64,000 bases of DNA from JANJUB01 sp031386985 (GTDB lineage Bacteria; Armatimonadota; Fimbriimonadia; Fimbriimonadales; Fimbriimonadaceae): positions 62,001 through 126,000 of the forward strand of contig JANNCV010000024.1 of assembly GCA_031386985.1 (NCBI GenBank), given 5' to 3'. The notes under the pieces were generated by a model. The model had not been told where the DNA came from, made no database searches, and was given only the letters and a program-made list of their open reading frames with translations. Within the stretch, counting starts at the first letter, position 1. Each line of letters starts with the position of its first letter. Made by a program: the position numbers and the translations under genes. Below, one piece after another: positions 35,013-42,790 of the stretch.

Positions 35013-36091
35013 TGGAGAGTTCGGGGGTTCCTTGGTTCGGGGGTTCGGCTTAGGATTTCCTGCAGCCATATCCTGAACTCACCTTCCGGTTCGATTTTCG
35101 TTTCTCGCCTTGCGACAAGAATTTGTTCCGGGCGGTTTCTGAGCTTTACGGCGTCCTTTGCCGTCACAACAATTGGCTCCTGCAATCCATCAAACAAGTT
35201 TGGATCATCAAGGGGGTCGTGATCATCCAGCCGCCGCACTCCCTTAATCTCGTATCCGGCTTCGCGGATGGCTTTCACAAAGCCTTCGGGGTTGCCGATG
35301 GCACAAAGGACCGAAACTCCCCCTCTCCCTGCGGATGTTTGTGCCGGAGGGAGAGGGGGTTGGGGGGTGAGGGTTCCGGTTGCTTCGGCAACGTTGGTTA
35401 GCTCGGAATTTCCGGAAACGGGCGGGGAGGACCGTTCTACGAGGCGCTCAAAGGGAAGCAACGGGCCATGCCTAACTCTAAACCTCGAATCAGAACTTAA
35501 CACCAAATCGGCTCGCTTCAAGCTTGACCGAAGCTCGCGGTACGGGCCAGCCGGAAGGCATCTCTTGTTCGAACCATCAGGCTCAACCAAAATCGAAACA
35601 TCCTTCGCTAGCGGTAGATGTTGAAATCCATCATCCATGAGCAAAATCGCCTCCGGAAACTGCGCAGCACATATCTCTGCCGCCAAAACCCGCCTCCTAC
35701 CCACAATCAATGGGACGCCAGGTAGCTCATCGCGAAGCATCGCCGGCTCGTCCCCCCAAACACGAGGGTCCAAGGAACCGGAGGGTGCGAGTTCGGCCGC
35801 CTCAGCGTGCGGTCCGCCGTAGCCGCTTGCTGAAATCACCACCTCGTGACCTAAATCAGTCAAAACTCGGGCGAGGTAGATAGCGACCGGCGTTTTTCCG
35901 CTTCCTCCCGCGACTAAGTTGCCCACACAGATCACGGGGCTATGCGATTTCGCGGGCTTCTTCAAACCGAGGCGATACATGCCTAAGTAGCAAAGCCAAC
36001 CAAGCGCATAGAGCCAGGAAATCGGGGTCAGAACGCCACGAAGAACAATAGCCCTAGGCGATGAACCTTCCCAGATCTCTGGCCAGGTCAT
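35009..36091 (-). CDS. lpxK: tetraacyldisaccharide 4'-kinase
   Basis: A 360-aa membrane-associated kinase adding the 4'-phosphate to the lipid A precursor. Motifs: VLRGVLTPISWLYALGW membrane region, VICVGNLVAGGSGKTPVAIY (Walker A), VISASGYGG, DEPAMLRDELPGVPLIVG, LLMDDGFQHLPL, and IVVTAKDAVKLRN near the end. At residues about 215-255 it carries an in-frame repeat insertion (VERSSPPVSGNSEL, then TGTLTPQPPLPPAQTSAGRGG), after which the family sequence resumes (VLCAIGNPEGFV). The insertion lies between conserved blocks, so the enzyme may remain active. It overlaps both neighbours by 4 bp. Confidence 0.9.
   Translation of the reverse strand: MTWPEIWEGSSPRAIVLRGVLTPISWLYALGWLCYLGMYRLGLKKPAKSHSPVICVGNLVAGGSGKTPVAIYLARVLTDLGHEVVISASGYGGPHAEAAELAPSGSLDPRVWGDEPAMLRDELPGVPLIVGRRRVLAAEICAAQFPEAILLMDDGFQHLPLAKDVSILVEPDGSNKRCLPAGPYRELRSSLKRADLVLSSDSRFRVRHGPLLPFERLVERSSPPVSGNSELTNVAEATGTLTPQPPLPPAQTSAGRGGVSVLCAIGNPEGFVKAIREAGYEIKGVRRLDDHDPLDDPNLFDGLQEPIVVTAKDAVKLRNRPEQILVARRETKIEPEGEFRIWLQEILSRTPEPRNPRTLQ
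35320..35358. repeat. CCCCTCTCCC hairpin repeat inside lpxK
   Basis: An 11-bp perfect stem CCCCTCTCCCT/AGGGAGAGGGG with a 17-nt loop, translated in frame as LTPQPPLPPAQTSAGRGG together with flanking bases. It resembles the widespread intergenic hairpins whose read-through gives LTPxPxP strings. Confidence 0.8.
35376..35440 (-). repeat. 65-nt dispersed repeat, copy 3, in-frame within lpxK
   Basis: The coding strand gives VERSSPPVSGNSELTNVAEATG, aligned in frame with VEQRFQPVSGISNL in queG. The 40 bases from 35401 match the queG copy at 30 of 40 positions by eye; the other 25 are more diverged. Confidence 0.7.
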
Positions 36092-36669
36092 TCAGTTTCC
36101 TTTAACGACCTCAAGAGCTTGGCCGGTACGCCCGCCACGATGCACCAGCCTTCCGGGAAGCTCTTGGTGACAACTGCACCGGCAGCGACAACGGTGCGAT
36201 CTCCGAGCGTAACACCGGGCAAGACCACCGCGTTCATTCCGATCCAGCACTGTTTCCCAATTTCTATGGGCGCCCCCGGCAAGTGCTTTTCGGGGTCAAG
36301 GGGGTCGTGGTTGGCGGTGATCAAGCCAACATTTGGTGCGATATAGGTGCCGTGGCCAATCGTGATTTTGGCGTCAAAGTTTTGATAGTAACATCCGTGA
36401 TGTTGAAAGTTATTAAGATCGTCGGGATGAAACTCGATGTTGCGCGAGTTCGAAACCCGAATGAATGGTGATACCGGGAATCGGATTGCGCGGTTGAAAC
36501 CAAACAGCTTCTGCAAAAACAGAGACCGCCACACCCAACGCCAGCCCGAAACCCCCCCTTTGTCAAAGTGTTTTCCGCGCAGATATTTTCGATCAAAGAA
36601 AATCGGGCCGACCAGCATGCCAAGCGGAGCGATGAGAAGCCAGACGATGCGCTTGGCGATGCGTTTCAT
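36088..36669 (-). CDS. left-handed beta-helix (hexapeptide) acyltransferase
   Basis: A 193-aa membrane-anchored acetyl/acyltransferase. An N-terminal hydrophobic stretch (IVWLLIAPLGMLVGPIFF) is followed by hexapeptide-repeat turns: ITIGHGTYIAPNVGLITANHD, IGKQCWIGMNAVVLPGVTLG and DRTVVAAGAVVTKSF, as in WcaF/VatD-type O-acetyltransferases. The catalytic-type His is in ANHD. Its stop overlaps lpxK, so it probably modifies an envelope glycan or lipid. First gene of the minus-strand operon. Confidence 0.85.
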   Translation of the reverse strand: MKRIAKRIVWLLIAPLGMLVGPIFFDRKYLRGKHFDKGGVSGWRWVWRSLFLQKLFGFNRAIRFPVSPFIRVSNSRNIEFHPDDLNNFQHHGCYYQNFDAKITIGHGTYIAPNVGLITANHDPLDPEKHLPGAPIEIGKQCWIGMNAVVLPGVTLGDRTVVAAGAVVTKSFPEGWCIVAGVPAKLLRSLKETE

Positions 36670-36722
36670 TCTCTTCCATTTTGACTCGCTTGACTCGCCC
36701 GTGCTTCGGGTGCCATAATTTC

Positions 36723-36742
36723 ATCACTCCATCGGAGGTGAT
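36723..36742 (+). promoter_or_regulatory. Shine-Dalgarno-sequestering hairpin
   Basis: ATCACTCC-ATC-GGAGGTGAT folds into a compact hairpin (ATCAC/GTGAT and TCC/GGA with one bulged G). Its 3' arm GGAGGTGAT is a nine-base match to the standard anti-Shine-Dalgarno sequence and sits 6 bp before the ATG of a 13-codon ORF. Confidence 0.55.
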
Positions 36743-36748
36743 TACGCT

Positions 36749-36790
36749 ATGACCAACTCAAAACAATCCCTCCTCGTAAGCCTAGGCTAG
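36749..36790 (+). CDS. 13-codon small ORF (possible leader peptide)
   Basis: ATG with the strongest ribosome-binding site in the window (GGAGGTGAT, 6-bp spacing) opens a frame encoding MTNSKQSLLVSLG and a TAG stop. It lies between the divergent acyltransferase and the GNAT gene and is followed within 10 bp by a stem-loop (36798-36826). No run of a single regulatory amino acid is present, so classical amino-acid attenuation is not obvious. It could be a leader peptide or a genuine microprotein. Confidence 0.4.
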   Translation: MTNSKQSLLVSLG

Positions 36791-36797
36791 GTTCAAA

Positions 36798-36826
36798 CCC
36801 TCGCCTTTTAAAGGCAATATCGAGGG
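36798..36826 (+). other. stem-loop upstream of the GNAT gene
   Basis: CCCTCG (36798) pairs with CGAGGG (36821) around an inner CCTTTTAAAGG palindrome. No U-run follows, so it is not a simple terminator. It lies between the 13-codon ORF and the acetyltransferase start and may regulate that gene. Confidence 0.45.
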
Positions 36827-36883
36827 AAACATTCTTTGTTCAATCGCACACATTTGTGCCCTTCCGCGATCCAGTTTAAGCCT

Positions 36884-37837
36884 ATGCAACTCAATTTTCA
36901 AATTATCGAAACGCCCACCCAATGGAATCAGGCCGCCGCGCTTTCGTGCGTGTTCTTCCCCGAAGACCCCGTCACCGGGGCCGACCTAAACCGCTACGCC
37001 AATGAGCATCCGACTGATGTCTTTATGAAGCGAATTCTTGCCATGGACGGGAGCGCTCCATTCGCCTACGTCCGAATCATCGAATCATATTGGCTTGAGG
37101 ACAAAACAATAGCTTCCGCTGGCATCTATCTTGAACGCAACCAGGATCATGTGGAAGGTTGGCTTCAATGTTTGACCCATATTGAACAGCACACAAGTGA
37201 AAACGGCCTCAATTCTGTGCAAATGTGGGTTCGCTCCGATCATGCCGAGCTCATTCCAGCAATAGAGTCGCGCGGCTATGTTGCTGGTCAAGTCAACCCC
37301 GTGACGGCCGCTTACCTAGGCGAATTCGATCCGGCTCCTTACCAAGAGGTGATTAACCGGGTGAAACTCACCCACGAGATCGTTGATTTGAACGAATTCA
37401 TGCGCCGCTACCCCGATGATTGGGTCCGGAGATATTATGACTTCGACATGGTCGTCTCGCGCGATATTCCAATGCCCGGCGACTTTAAGGATTGGCCCTT
37501 TGACACTTACAAAAAGATGATTTCAAGCAAGACGCTCAGCCGCGAAGGCTACTTTGTCGCCCTACGTGAAGGAAGAATTGAGGCCTGCACGCAAGTTAAC
37601 TGGAACACGCTTGATCGAGAGTTAGCTTTTACCGGGCTAACGGGAACGCTCCGAGAAGCCCGACGACTAGGCTTAGCGACCGCCCTAAAAGCCCACGCCA
37701 TGACCTGGGCGAAGTCGGTGGGGATTGAACGGTTGGGAACGGACAACGAAGAAAACAACCCGATGTACCAACTCAACTTGTCCTTGGGATTCAAGTGGGT
37801 TCATGATGCGACGGAGTATAGCAAGCGGTTAAGTTAG
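36884..37837 (+). CDS. tandem GNAT-fold acetyltransferase
   Basis: A 317-aa protein with two GNAT-like halves. The N-terminal half (FAYVRIIESYWLEDKTIASA) is degenerate. The C-terminal half keeps the acetyl-CoA loop pattern (FTGLTGTLREARRLGLATAL) followed by GTDNEENNPMYQLNLSLGF, the usual end of the fold. The substrate is unknown. The start MQLNFQIIET at 36884 is preferred to a start 48 nt upstream. Structured leader elements lie on its 5' side. Confidence 0.82.
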   Translation: MQLNFQIIETPTQWNQAAALSCVFFPEDPVTGADLNRYANEHPTDVFMKRILAMDGSAPFAYVRIIESYWLEDKTIASAGIYLERNQDHVEGWLQCLTHIEQHTSENGLNSVQMWVRSDHAELIPAIESRGYVAGQVNPVTAAYLGEFDPAPYQEVINRVKLTHEIVDLNEFMRRYPDDWVRRYYDFDMVVSRDIPMPGDFKDWPFDTYKKMISSKTLSREGYFVALREGRIEACTQVNWNTLDRELAFTGLTGTLREARRLGLATALKAHAMTWAKSVGIERLGTDNEENNPMYQLNLSLGFKWVHDATEYSKRLS

Positions 37838-37860
37838 CTGGAAGTTGTCATAATTCTCCC

Positions 37861-39312
37861 ATGGGAAATTGGATTGCTAGCGTCGGGATGGAGGTTCATG
37901 CCGAGTTGCTTACGCAATCCAAAATGTTCTGCCGATGTCCGGTGGCTTTTGGCGGAGAGCCTAACACCCGAACATGCCCGGTTTGCTTGGGGCTCCCCGG
38001 CGCCCTCCCGGTGCCCAACAAACGCGCCATCGAGCTTGTCATCAAAACCGCCCTCGCTCTAAACTGCACCATCGCGATGGAGTCAATCTTCCACCGAAAG
38101 AACTACTTTTACCCCGACCTGGTGAAAGGGTATCAGATCAGCCAGTATGGCGAAACAAACCCGCTGGGCTATTATGGCTATCTAGAAATACCAACAAAAG
38201 AAGGCACATTCAAAAAGGTCAAAATTCGGCGTATCCACTTAGAGGAAGACACGGGCAAACTGATGCACCTGCCTAATGGTGGCTCGGGGATTGACTATAA
38301 CCGGTCCGGAGTGCCTCTGATGGAGACGGTGACCGATTTCCCCCCCGACATCACCGGCCCCGAGGATGCAAAGGAATACCTCACTCAGTTGCGGGCGATT
38401 TTGATTTACATTGGTGCATGCAATGGCAAAATGGAAGAGGGATCGTTGCGTTGTGAGCCCAACATTTCAATCCGGCCCGAAGGCACCGAGAAGCTCGGCA
38501 CGAAATCAGAGATAAAAAACCTCAATAGCTTCCGCGCAGTTCAACTTGGAGTTGATTTTGAAATCAAGCGACAGAGAGAACTCATCGAAAGCGGGGGAAC
38601 CGTGCTCCAAGAAACCCGCGGATGGAACGATGACACCGAAACGACCTTTGCGATGCGAATCAAAGAAGCCGAGAACGATTACCGCTATTTCCCCGACCCC
38701 GATCTCGCGCCGATGAAGTTCGACGAGGAAACCATCGAGCGATTAAGGGCCGAACTCCCTGAACTGCCGCTCTCCAAATGGAAGCGATATCAAAGCGATT
38801 TCAACCTGAGTGCCCAACACTCCGATCAGTTGATTTCGGACAAAGAGTGGGCTGAATACTTCGAGGAAGGCGTCGCTCTTGGAGGCGAGCCCCAAACAAT
38901 TTGTAACTGGATGATAGCGGACCTATCTGGTTACCTGAACGAGAACGGCATCTCGGCGCGTCAATCGAATATAACACCGGCCCATCTGGTGGACCTCACC
39001 CGTCTCATCTCCGAGGGCGCGATCAGCGGCAAGATGGGGAAAGAAGTTTTTGCCGATTCGGTGAAAAATGGTCAGATGCCTAGCGATGTGGTTAGGGCGA
39101 AAGGCCTGAGCCAGGTGAGCGATGCGGGTGAAATAGAGAACGTGGCCAAACAAGTTATTGGTGAGAACCCGGAAGTGGTGGACCGATATAAGAGTGGGCA
39201 GATGAATGTGAAAGGCTTTTTGGTGGGGCTGACGATGAAGGCGGGCCAGGGGAAATTCAACCCTGGGATCGTTCAAGAGGCAGTTCAAAAAGCGCTGGAT
39301 GAAGTGGAATAA
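37861..39312 (+). CDS. gatB: aspartyl/glutamyl-tRNA amidotransferase subunit B
   Basis: A 483-aa kinase/transferase subunit of GatCAB, which converts Glu-tRNA(Gln) or Asp-tRNA(Asn) to the amide. Signatures: GMEVHAELLTQSKMFCRCPVAFG, TCPVCLGLPGALPVPN, HRKNYFYPDLVKGYQISQY, LEEDTGKLMH, YNRSGVPLMETVT and GSLRCEPNISIRP. The C-terminal YqeY-like tail (VDRYKSGQMNVKGFLVGLTMK) is complete. gatA and gatC are not in the window. Its TAA is followed directly by the ATG of the TPR gene. Confidence 0.97.
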   Translation: MGNWIASVGMEVHAELLTQSKMFCRCPVAFGGEPNTRTCPVCLGLPGALPVPNKRAIELVIKTALALNCTIAMESIFHRKNYFYPDLVKGYQISQYGETNPLGYYGYLEIPTKEGTFKKVKIRRIHLEEDTGKLMHLPNGGSGIDYNRSGVPLMETVTDFPPDITGPEDAKEYLTQLRAILIYIGACNGKMEEGSLRCEPNISIRPEGTEKLGTKSEIKNLNSFRAVQLGVDFEIKRQRELIESGGTVLQETRGWNDDTETTFAMRIKEAENDYRYFPDPDLAPMKFDEETIERLRAELPELPLSKWKRYQSDFNLSAQHSDQLISDKEWAEYFEEGVALGGEPQTICNWMIADLSGYLNENGISARQSNITPAHLVDLTRLISEGAISGKMGKEVFADSVKNGQMPSDVVRAKGLSQVSDAGEIENVAKQVIGENPEVVDRYKSGQMNVKGFLVGLTMKAGQGKFNPGIVQEAVQKALDEVE

Positions 39313-39873
39313 ATGAAAAAAACGCTCGGAATAGCATTAGCAGTTGTGATGGCTCAATCTGCGTTCTGTCAGGTTGATCAGAAGCGAATGGAAATCATCA
39401 ATGACACGATTTACAATCGTTTTGTGGATCAAAGCGATGGTTGGTGGGAAGATGGCGATTATCCGCGCATCATTCAGATGCTTTGGATTCTGTTCCTTGC
39501 AAATCCCGATAACTACGAAACCGCCACGGACCTCGGATGGATGTTGGCAAACTGTGAGCGGTACCACGATGAGCTAGCAGTTTATGTGCAATATCGCCAA
39601 GCGAATCCGTCCGACCCTGAAGCCGCGTATCCAGAAGCCAATTTCTATTTCCAAAACAAGGCCTACGAGAAAGTGCCGCCGCTCCTCGAGGGCACGCTTA
39701 AAAAGGGCCCTCATGCCAACAGCTTTCGAATTCTGGCCCATGCCTACGATAAGATGGGGCTTTTGCAAGACTCAAAACGCGTTTGGCAAGTGCTGATTGC
39801 CCGCGATCCAAAAGATGAGGTCGCCAAACAGAACCTGAAGAGGGTTGAGGCTAAAATCAAGGACTCTCGCTGA
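39313..39873 (+). CDS. secreted TPR-repeat protein
   Basis: A 186-aa protein with a signal peptide (TLGIALAVVMAQSAFCQ) and about three to four tetratricopeptide-like helical pairs (DNYETATDLGWMLANCERYHDEL, AAYPEANFYFQNKAYEK, NSFRILAHAYDKMGLLQDSKRVW). TPR domains mediate protein contacts; the partner is unknown. Translation probably continues from gatB because stop and start abut. Confidence 0.78.
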   Translation: MKKTLGIALAVVMAQSAFCQVDQKRMEIINDTIYNRFVDQSDGWWEDGDYPRIIQMLWILFLANPDNYETATDLGWMLANCERYHDELAVYVQYRQANPSDPEAAYPEANFYFQNKAYEKVPPLLEGTLKKGPHANSFRILAHAYDKMGLLQDSKRVWQVLIARDPKDEVAKQNLKRVEAKIKDSR

Positions 39874-39876
39874 AAA

Positions 39877-40293
39877 TTGTCCGTCGTCGTCTCAACTGGC
39901 CTATCGGATATTGATTTCCCCAAACTAAGAGCCTGGCTCGGCGAGGCCTATTGGTCTCGCTTGCGAACCGAAGATGTCATCATAAAATCGCTTGAGAATT
40001 CCGATTGCTTCACGGCTCTGCAAGATGGTGAAATGGTAGGCTTCGCCCGAGTGGTCACGGACCGTGCCACCTTTGCATGGCTCTGTGACGTCTATGTTGA
40101 TCCCGAACAGCGGGGTAAAGGCATCTCAAAGTCACTGATGGAAACGATAATGGCGGATACAAACTACGCGACCGTCAGATGGATGCTTGGCACTCGCGAC
40201 GCTCATAAGCTCTACGAGAAGTACGGCTTTGAATCAAGCACTGAGCCCGACCGTTGGATGACAAAGGGCTTCCAGAGCCGATTTGAGCCTTGA
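39877..40293 (+). CDS. GNAT-family N-acetyltransferase
   Basis: A 138-aa single-domain acetyltransferase. Motif A is LCDVYVDPEQRGKGISKSLMETI with the acetyl-CoA pyrophosphate loop, and the C-terminal MLGTRDAHKLYEKYGF is typical. It resembles YjgM-type small GNATs. The start appears to be TTG 3 bp after the TPR gene stop; an internal start would cut the first strand. Confidence 0.88.
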   Translation: MSVVVSTGLSDIDFPKLRAWLGEAYWSRLRTEDVIIKSLENSDCFTALQDGEMVGFARVVTDRATFAWLCDVYVDPEQRGKGISKSLMETIMADTNYATVRWMLGTRDAHKLYEKYGFESSTEPDRWMTKGFQSRFEP

Positions 40294-40424
40294 GAATGAG
40301 CCTCATCGAGGTTAGGGTTTGGTCGCCGTCGGGGTGCTCGCGTCACCGACTTCTTTGGCGAGCCTGTTTATGTTCACGTCGACTGAACCTGTGCTAAGCT
40401 AAGGGCTCAGATAAGGTGAACCTC

Positions 40425-42266
40425 ATGAAGAAATCTCTACTTCTCGCGTCCATCGCCGCAGTGGGTGGCGCAGTTGCGTTCCAAAGCTCAGTCAGTTTGC
40501 AAGCCACAACCCCCGGTACACCGCAGAATGGGCACTCGAACATCTCGGGCACATCCAAGGCGGGGTTCTTTATTGGTAACGGTAGCTTGCTTACCAACCT
40601 TAACGCCGGTGAACTGCGAACCGGGATTATCACGCTTACGGGAACGAGCCCAACCTACATTATTAGGGGAACTAACAACTCGGGAGCCGCTAACGCCTCG
40701 GGTTTGATCGGGGTTACGAACAGCCCAACGGGCGTTACCTACGGGGGATGGTTTGAGTCCAAGAGTGTTTCGGGGCGGGCGCTGTTCGGATATGCGAGCG
40801 CGACCTCTGGCGCGACTTATGCAACTTACGCCGTGAACAACAGCAATGCTGGGCGTGCCTGCTTTGGCATCGCAACCTCCCTCACCGGCAACACCTATGG
40901 TGGGTTCTTTTCTACTTTGAGCGAAGCTGGTTACGGTGTGTTGGGTCAGGCCTCATCGGCTACCGGTACCACCTACGGGGTTTACGGCCGGGCGACGAGC
41001 CCGAGTGGCTATGGCGTCTATTCCGAAGGGAATCTGCACGCAACCGGAGTGATCTCCGGTAATGGGACTGGCCTGACCGGGGTCAACGCTGACCAGCTTG
41101 ACGGAATCAACAGCACCGCGTTCTTGCAGGCCATCCCGAATCCGCTGAGCCTCACCGGCTCGGTCGCGTTCGGGTCCATCATCTCCGGGACGAACAACGG
41201 TTCATCCGGCCGTGGGGTCTTTGGCGAGGCGACCTCGGCGACGGGCACGAACTACGGAGGACGTTTCGAAACCGCCAGCACTTCTGGAAGAGGAGTCTAT
41301 GGCTTGGCGACGGCCGATACGGGTAGTGCTCATGGAGTCTTTGGCGTGTCGCAGAGCTCGACCGGCCGGGGCGTCTATGGGAGCGCTTCGGCAACGTCGG
41401 GCGTCAACTATGCGGGCTACTTCGACTCCAACAGCACCACAGGCTATGGGGTCTTCGCCAACAGCGCAGGACCGTATGGCGTCTATGGCCAGAGCGCCAG
41501 CACGTCCGGGCACGGCGTCTTCGGCGAGGCCACCGCCACCACTGGCTTAACCTTCGGCGGGCGCTTCTACAGCGACAGCACTTTCGGAAGCGGCGTCTAT
41601 GGCGAGGCCACCGCTACCACTGGCACCACCTACGGCGTGTGGGGCCGGTCCAAAAGCACGGGCGGGGTGGGCGTCTTCGGCGTGGCCACCGCTACCACTG
41701 GCACCACCTACGCCGTGTATGGTCGGAGCGACAGCAACGGCGCGTCCGCGTATAGTGTGTATGCGCAGGGGAAGCTTGGCGCGTCCGGCACCAAGACCTT
41801 CCGCATCGACCATCCGTTCGACCCCGAGAACAAGTACCTGCTTCACTACTCCCACGAAGGGCCGGAGCCGCAGAACGTGTACAACGGCAATGTGGTCACC
41901 GACGCCAAAGGCTACGCCACAATCTCGCTCCCCGACTATTTCGAGGAGATCAACAAAGACCCGAGGTACACGCTCACCATTATTGATGACAGCGACGACT
42001 TCGTGCTGGCGAAGGTGGTTCGGGAAGTCCGCAACAACCAGTTCACCATTCGCACAAACAAGCCGTCCGTTAAGGTCTCGTGGCGCGTCGATGCGATTCG
42101 CAACGACCGTTGGGTTCAAAAGCGCGGCGCGCCTGTTGAGGTGGACAAAGAAGGCCCGGAAAAGGGGAGATACCAACATCCCGAACTCTACGGACTCGGC
42201 CCCGAGCGTGGAATGAACTACGACCCCGAGCGGGCGAAGGAGCAGATCAAGCCGAAGGCGAAGTAA
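40425..42266 (+). CDS. repetitive tail-fibre-like surface protein
   Basis: A 613-aa exported protein (signal KKSLLLASIAAVGGAVAF). Its body is about 15 degenerate units of 22-28 residues of the form GRGVYGxATxxTGxxYGGxF. The phage tail-fibre style motif NADQLDGINSTAFLQAI appears near residue 220. A conserved C-terminal domain follows (KTFRIDHPFDPENKYLLHYS, LPDYFEEINKDPRYTLTII, FTIRTNKPSVKVSWRV). Neighbouring units at about 41600 and 41690 share a nearly identical stretch (CCACCGCTACCACTGGCACC), a sign of recent duplication. GC content rises along the gene. It may be a trimeric surface fibre or adhesin; it is not in a prophage. AAGG lies about 10 bp before ATG 40425. Confidence 0.75.
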   Translation: MKKSLLLASIAAVGGAVAFQSSVSLQATTPGTPQNGHSNISGTSKAGFFIGNGSLLTNLNAGELRTGIITLTGTSPTYIIRGTNNSGAANASGLIGVTNSPTGVTYGGWFESKSVSGRALFGYASATSGATYATYAVNNSNAGRACFGIATSLTGNTYGGFFSTLSEAGYGVLGQASSATGTTYGVYGRATSPSGYGVYSEGNLHATGVISGNGTGLTGVNADQLDGINSTAFLQAIPNPLSLTGSVAFGSIISGTNNGSSGRGVFGEATSATGTNYGGRFETASTSGRGVYGLATADTGSAHGVFGVSQSSTGRGVYGSASATSGVNYAGYFDSNSTTGYGVFANSAGPYGVYGQSASTSGHGVFGEATATTGLTFGGRFYSDSTFGSGVYGEATATTGTTYGVWGRSKSTGGVGVFGVATATTGTTYAVYGRSDSNGASAYSVYAQGKLGASGTKTFRIDHPFDPENKYLLHYSHEGPEPQNVYNGNVVTDAKGYATISLPDYFEEINKDPRYTLTIIDDSDDFVLAKVVREVRNNQFTIRTNKPSVKVSWRVDAIRNDRWVQKRGAPVEVDKEGPEKGRYQHPELYGLGPERGMNYDPERAKEQIKPKAK

Positions 42267-42284
42267 CTGCGCGAACGAAAAGAT

Positions 42285-42689
42285 TTAGGAACCGGTTTGA
42301 GCCTTGAGAAGTTTCCTCATTGCCGACAGCGTCTCTTCGCTAACGTGATGCTCGATCCCTTCCGCATCTACTTCTGAAGTTTCGTTCGAAACCCCGAGAG
42401 CCTGGAGAAACGCGACCACGGTTTCGTGTCGCGCCCTCGAATAGGCCGCGATCTTCTTGCCTTCATCAGTAGGGAAGATGGCCTTGTAAGGCTCGGCCGT
42501 AACCAACCCCTCTCGGGCGAGTCGTTTCACGGTTTTTCCTACCGTAACGTGGCTCACGCCGAAGTGTGCTGCCAGGTCAACCGCCCGCGCTTCACCCTTC
42601 GAGCGTATCAGTTCCTCTATCAATTCCAGATAGTCCTCGGCATATTCTCGGCTGTGATCATCGCGCGTTCGTTTGAAACGGTTCGTCAT
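42285..42689 (-). CDS. mntR: DtxR/MntR-family metal-dependent repressor
   Basis: A 134-aa regulator. The N-terminal winged helix (RSKGEARAVDLAAHFGVSHVTV, KRLAREGLVTAEPYKAIFPTDEG) is followed by the dimerisation/metal domain (RARHETVVAFLQALGVSNETSEVDAEGIEHHVSEET compressed here), with the HEE/GIEHH ligands of MntR. No SH3-like third domain, which also fits MntR. It likely controls manganese or iron uptake genes elsewhere. Divergent from ftsE. Confidence 0.88.
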   Translation of the reverse strand: MTNRFKRTRDDHSREYAEDYLELIEELIRSKGEARAVDLAAHFGVSHVTVGKTVKRLAREGLVTAEPYKAIFPTDEGKKIAAYSRARHETVVAFLQALGVSNETSEVDAEGIEHHVSEETLSAMRKLLKAQTGS

Positions 42690-42790
42690 AAGGGAATCAG
42701 AGGGGGTAACCTTCTCGTAAGTATTGTAACCAGTCTGGACAATGACAAATATGAGGCTCGACGCAGATCGAGCAGGTGGGGCGAAATTTT

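Noticed and set aside
41547..42179. 210-codon open frame on the minus strand within the repetitive surface protein
   Set aside because: Antisense to a GC-rich repetitive gene with clear signal peptide and conserved C-terminal domain; its translation has no recognisable domain.
42700..42735. Direct repeat GTAACC...GTAACC between mntR and ftsE as an MntR operator
   Set aside because: Six-base direct repeats 20 bp apart do not resemble the palindromic MntR/DtxR boxes; too weak to call.
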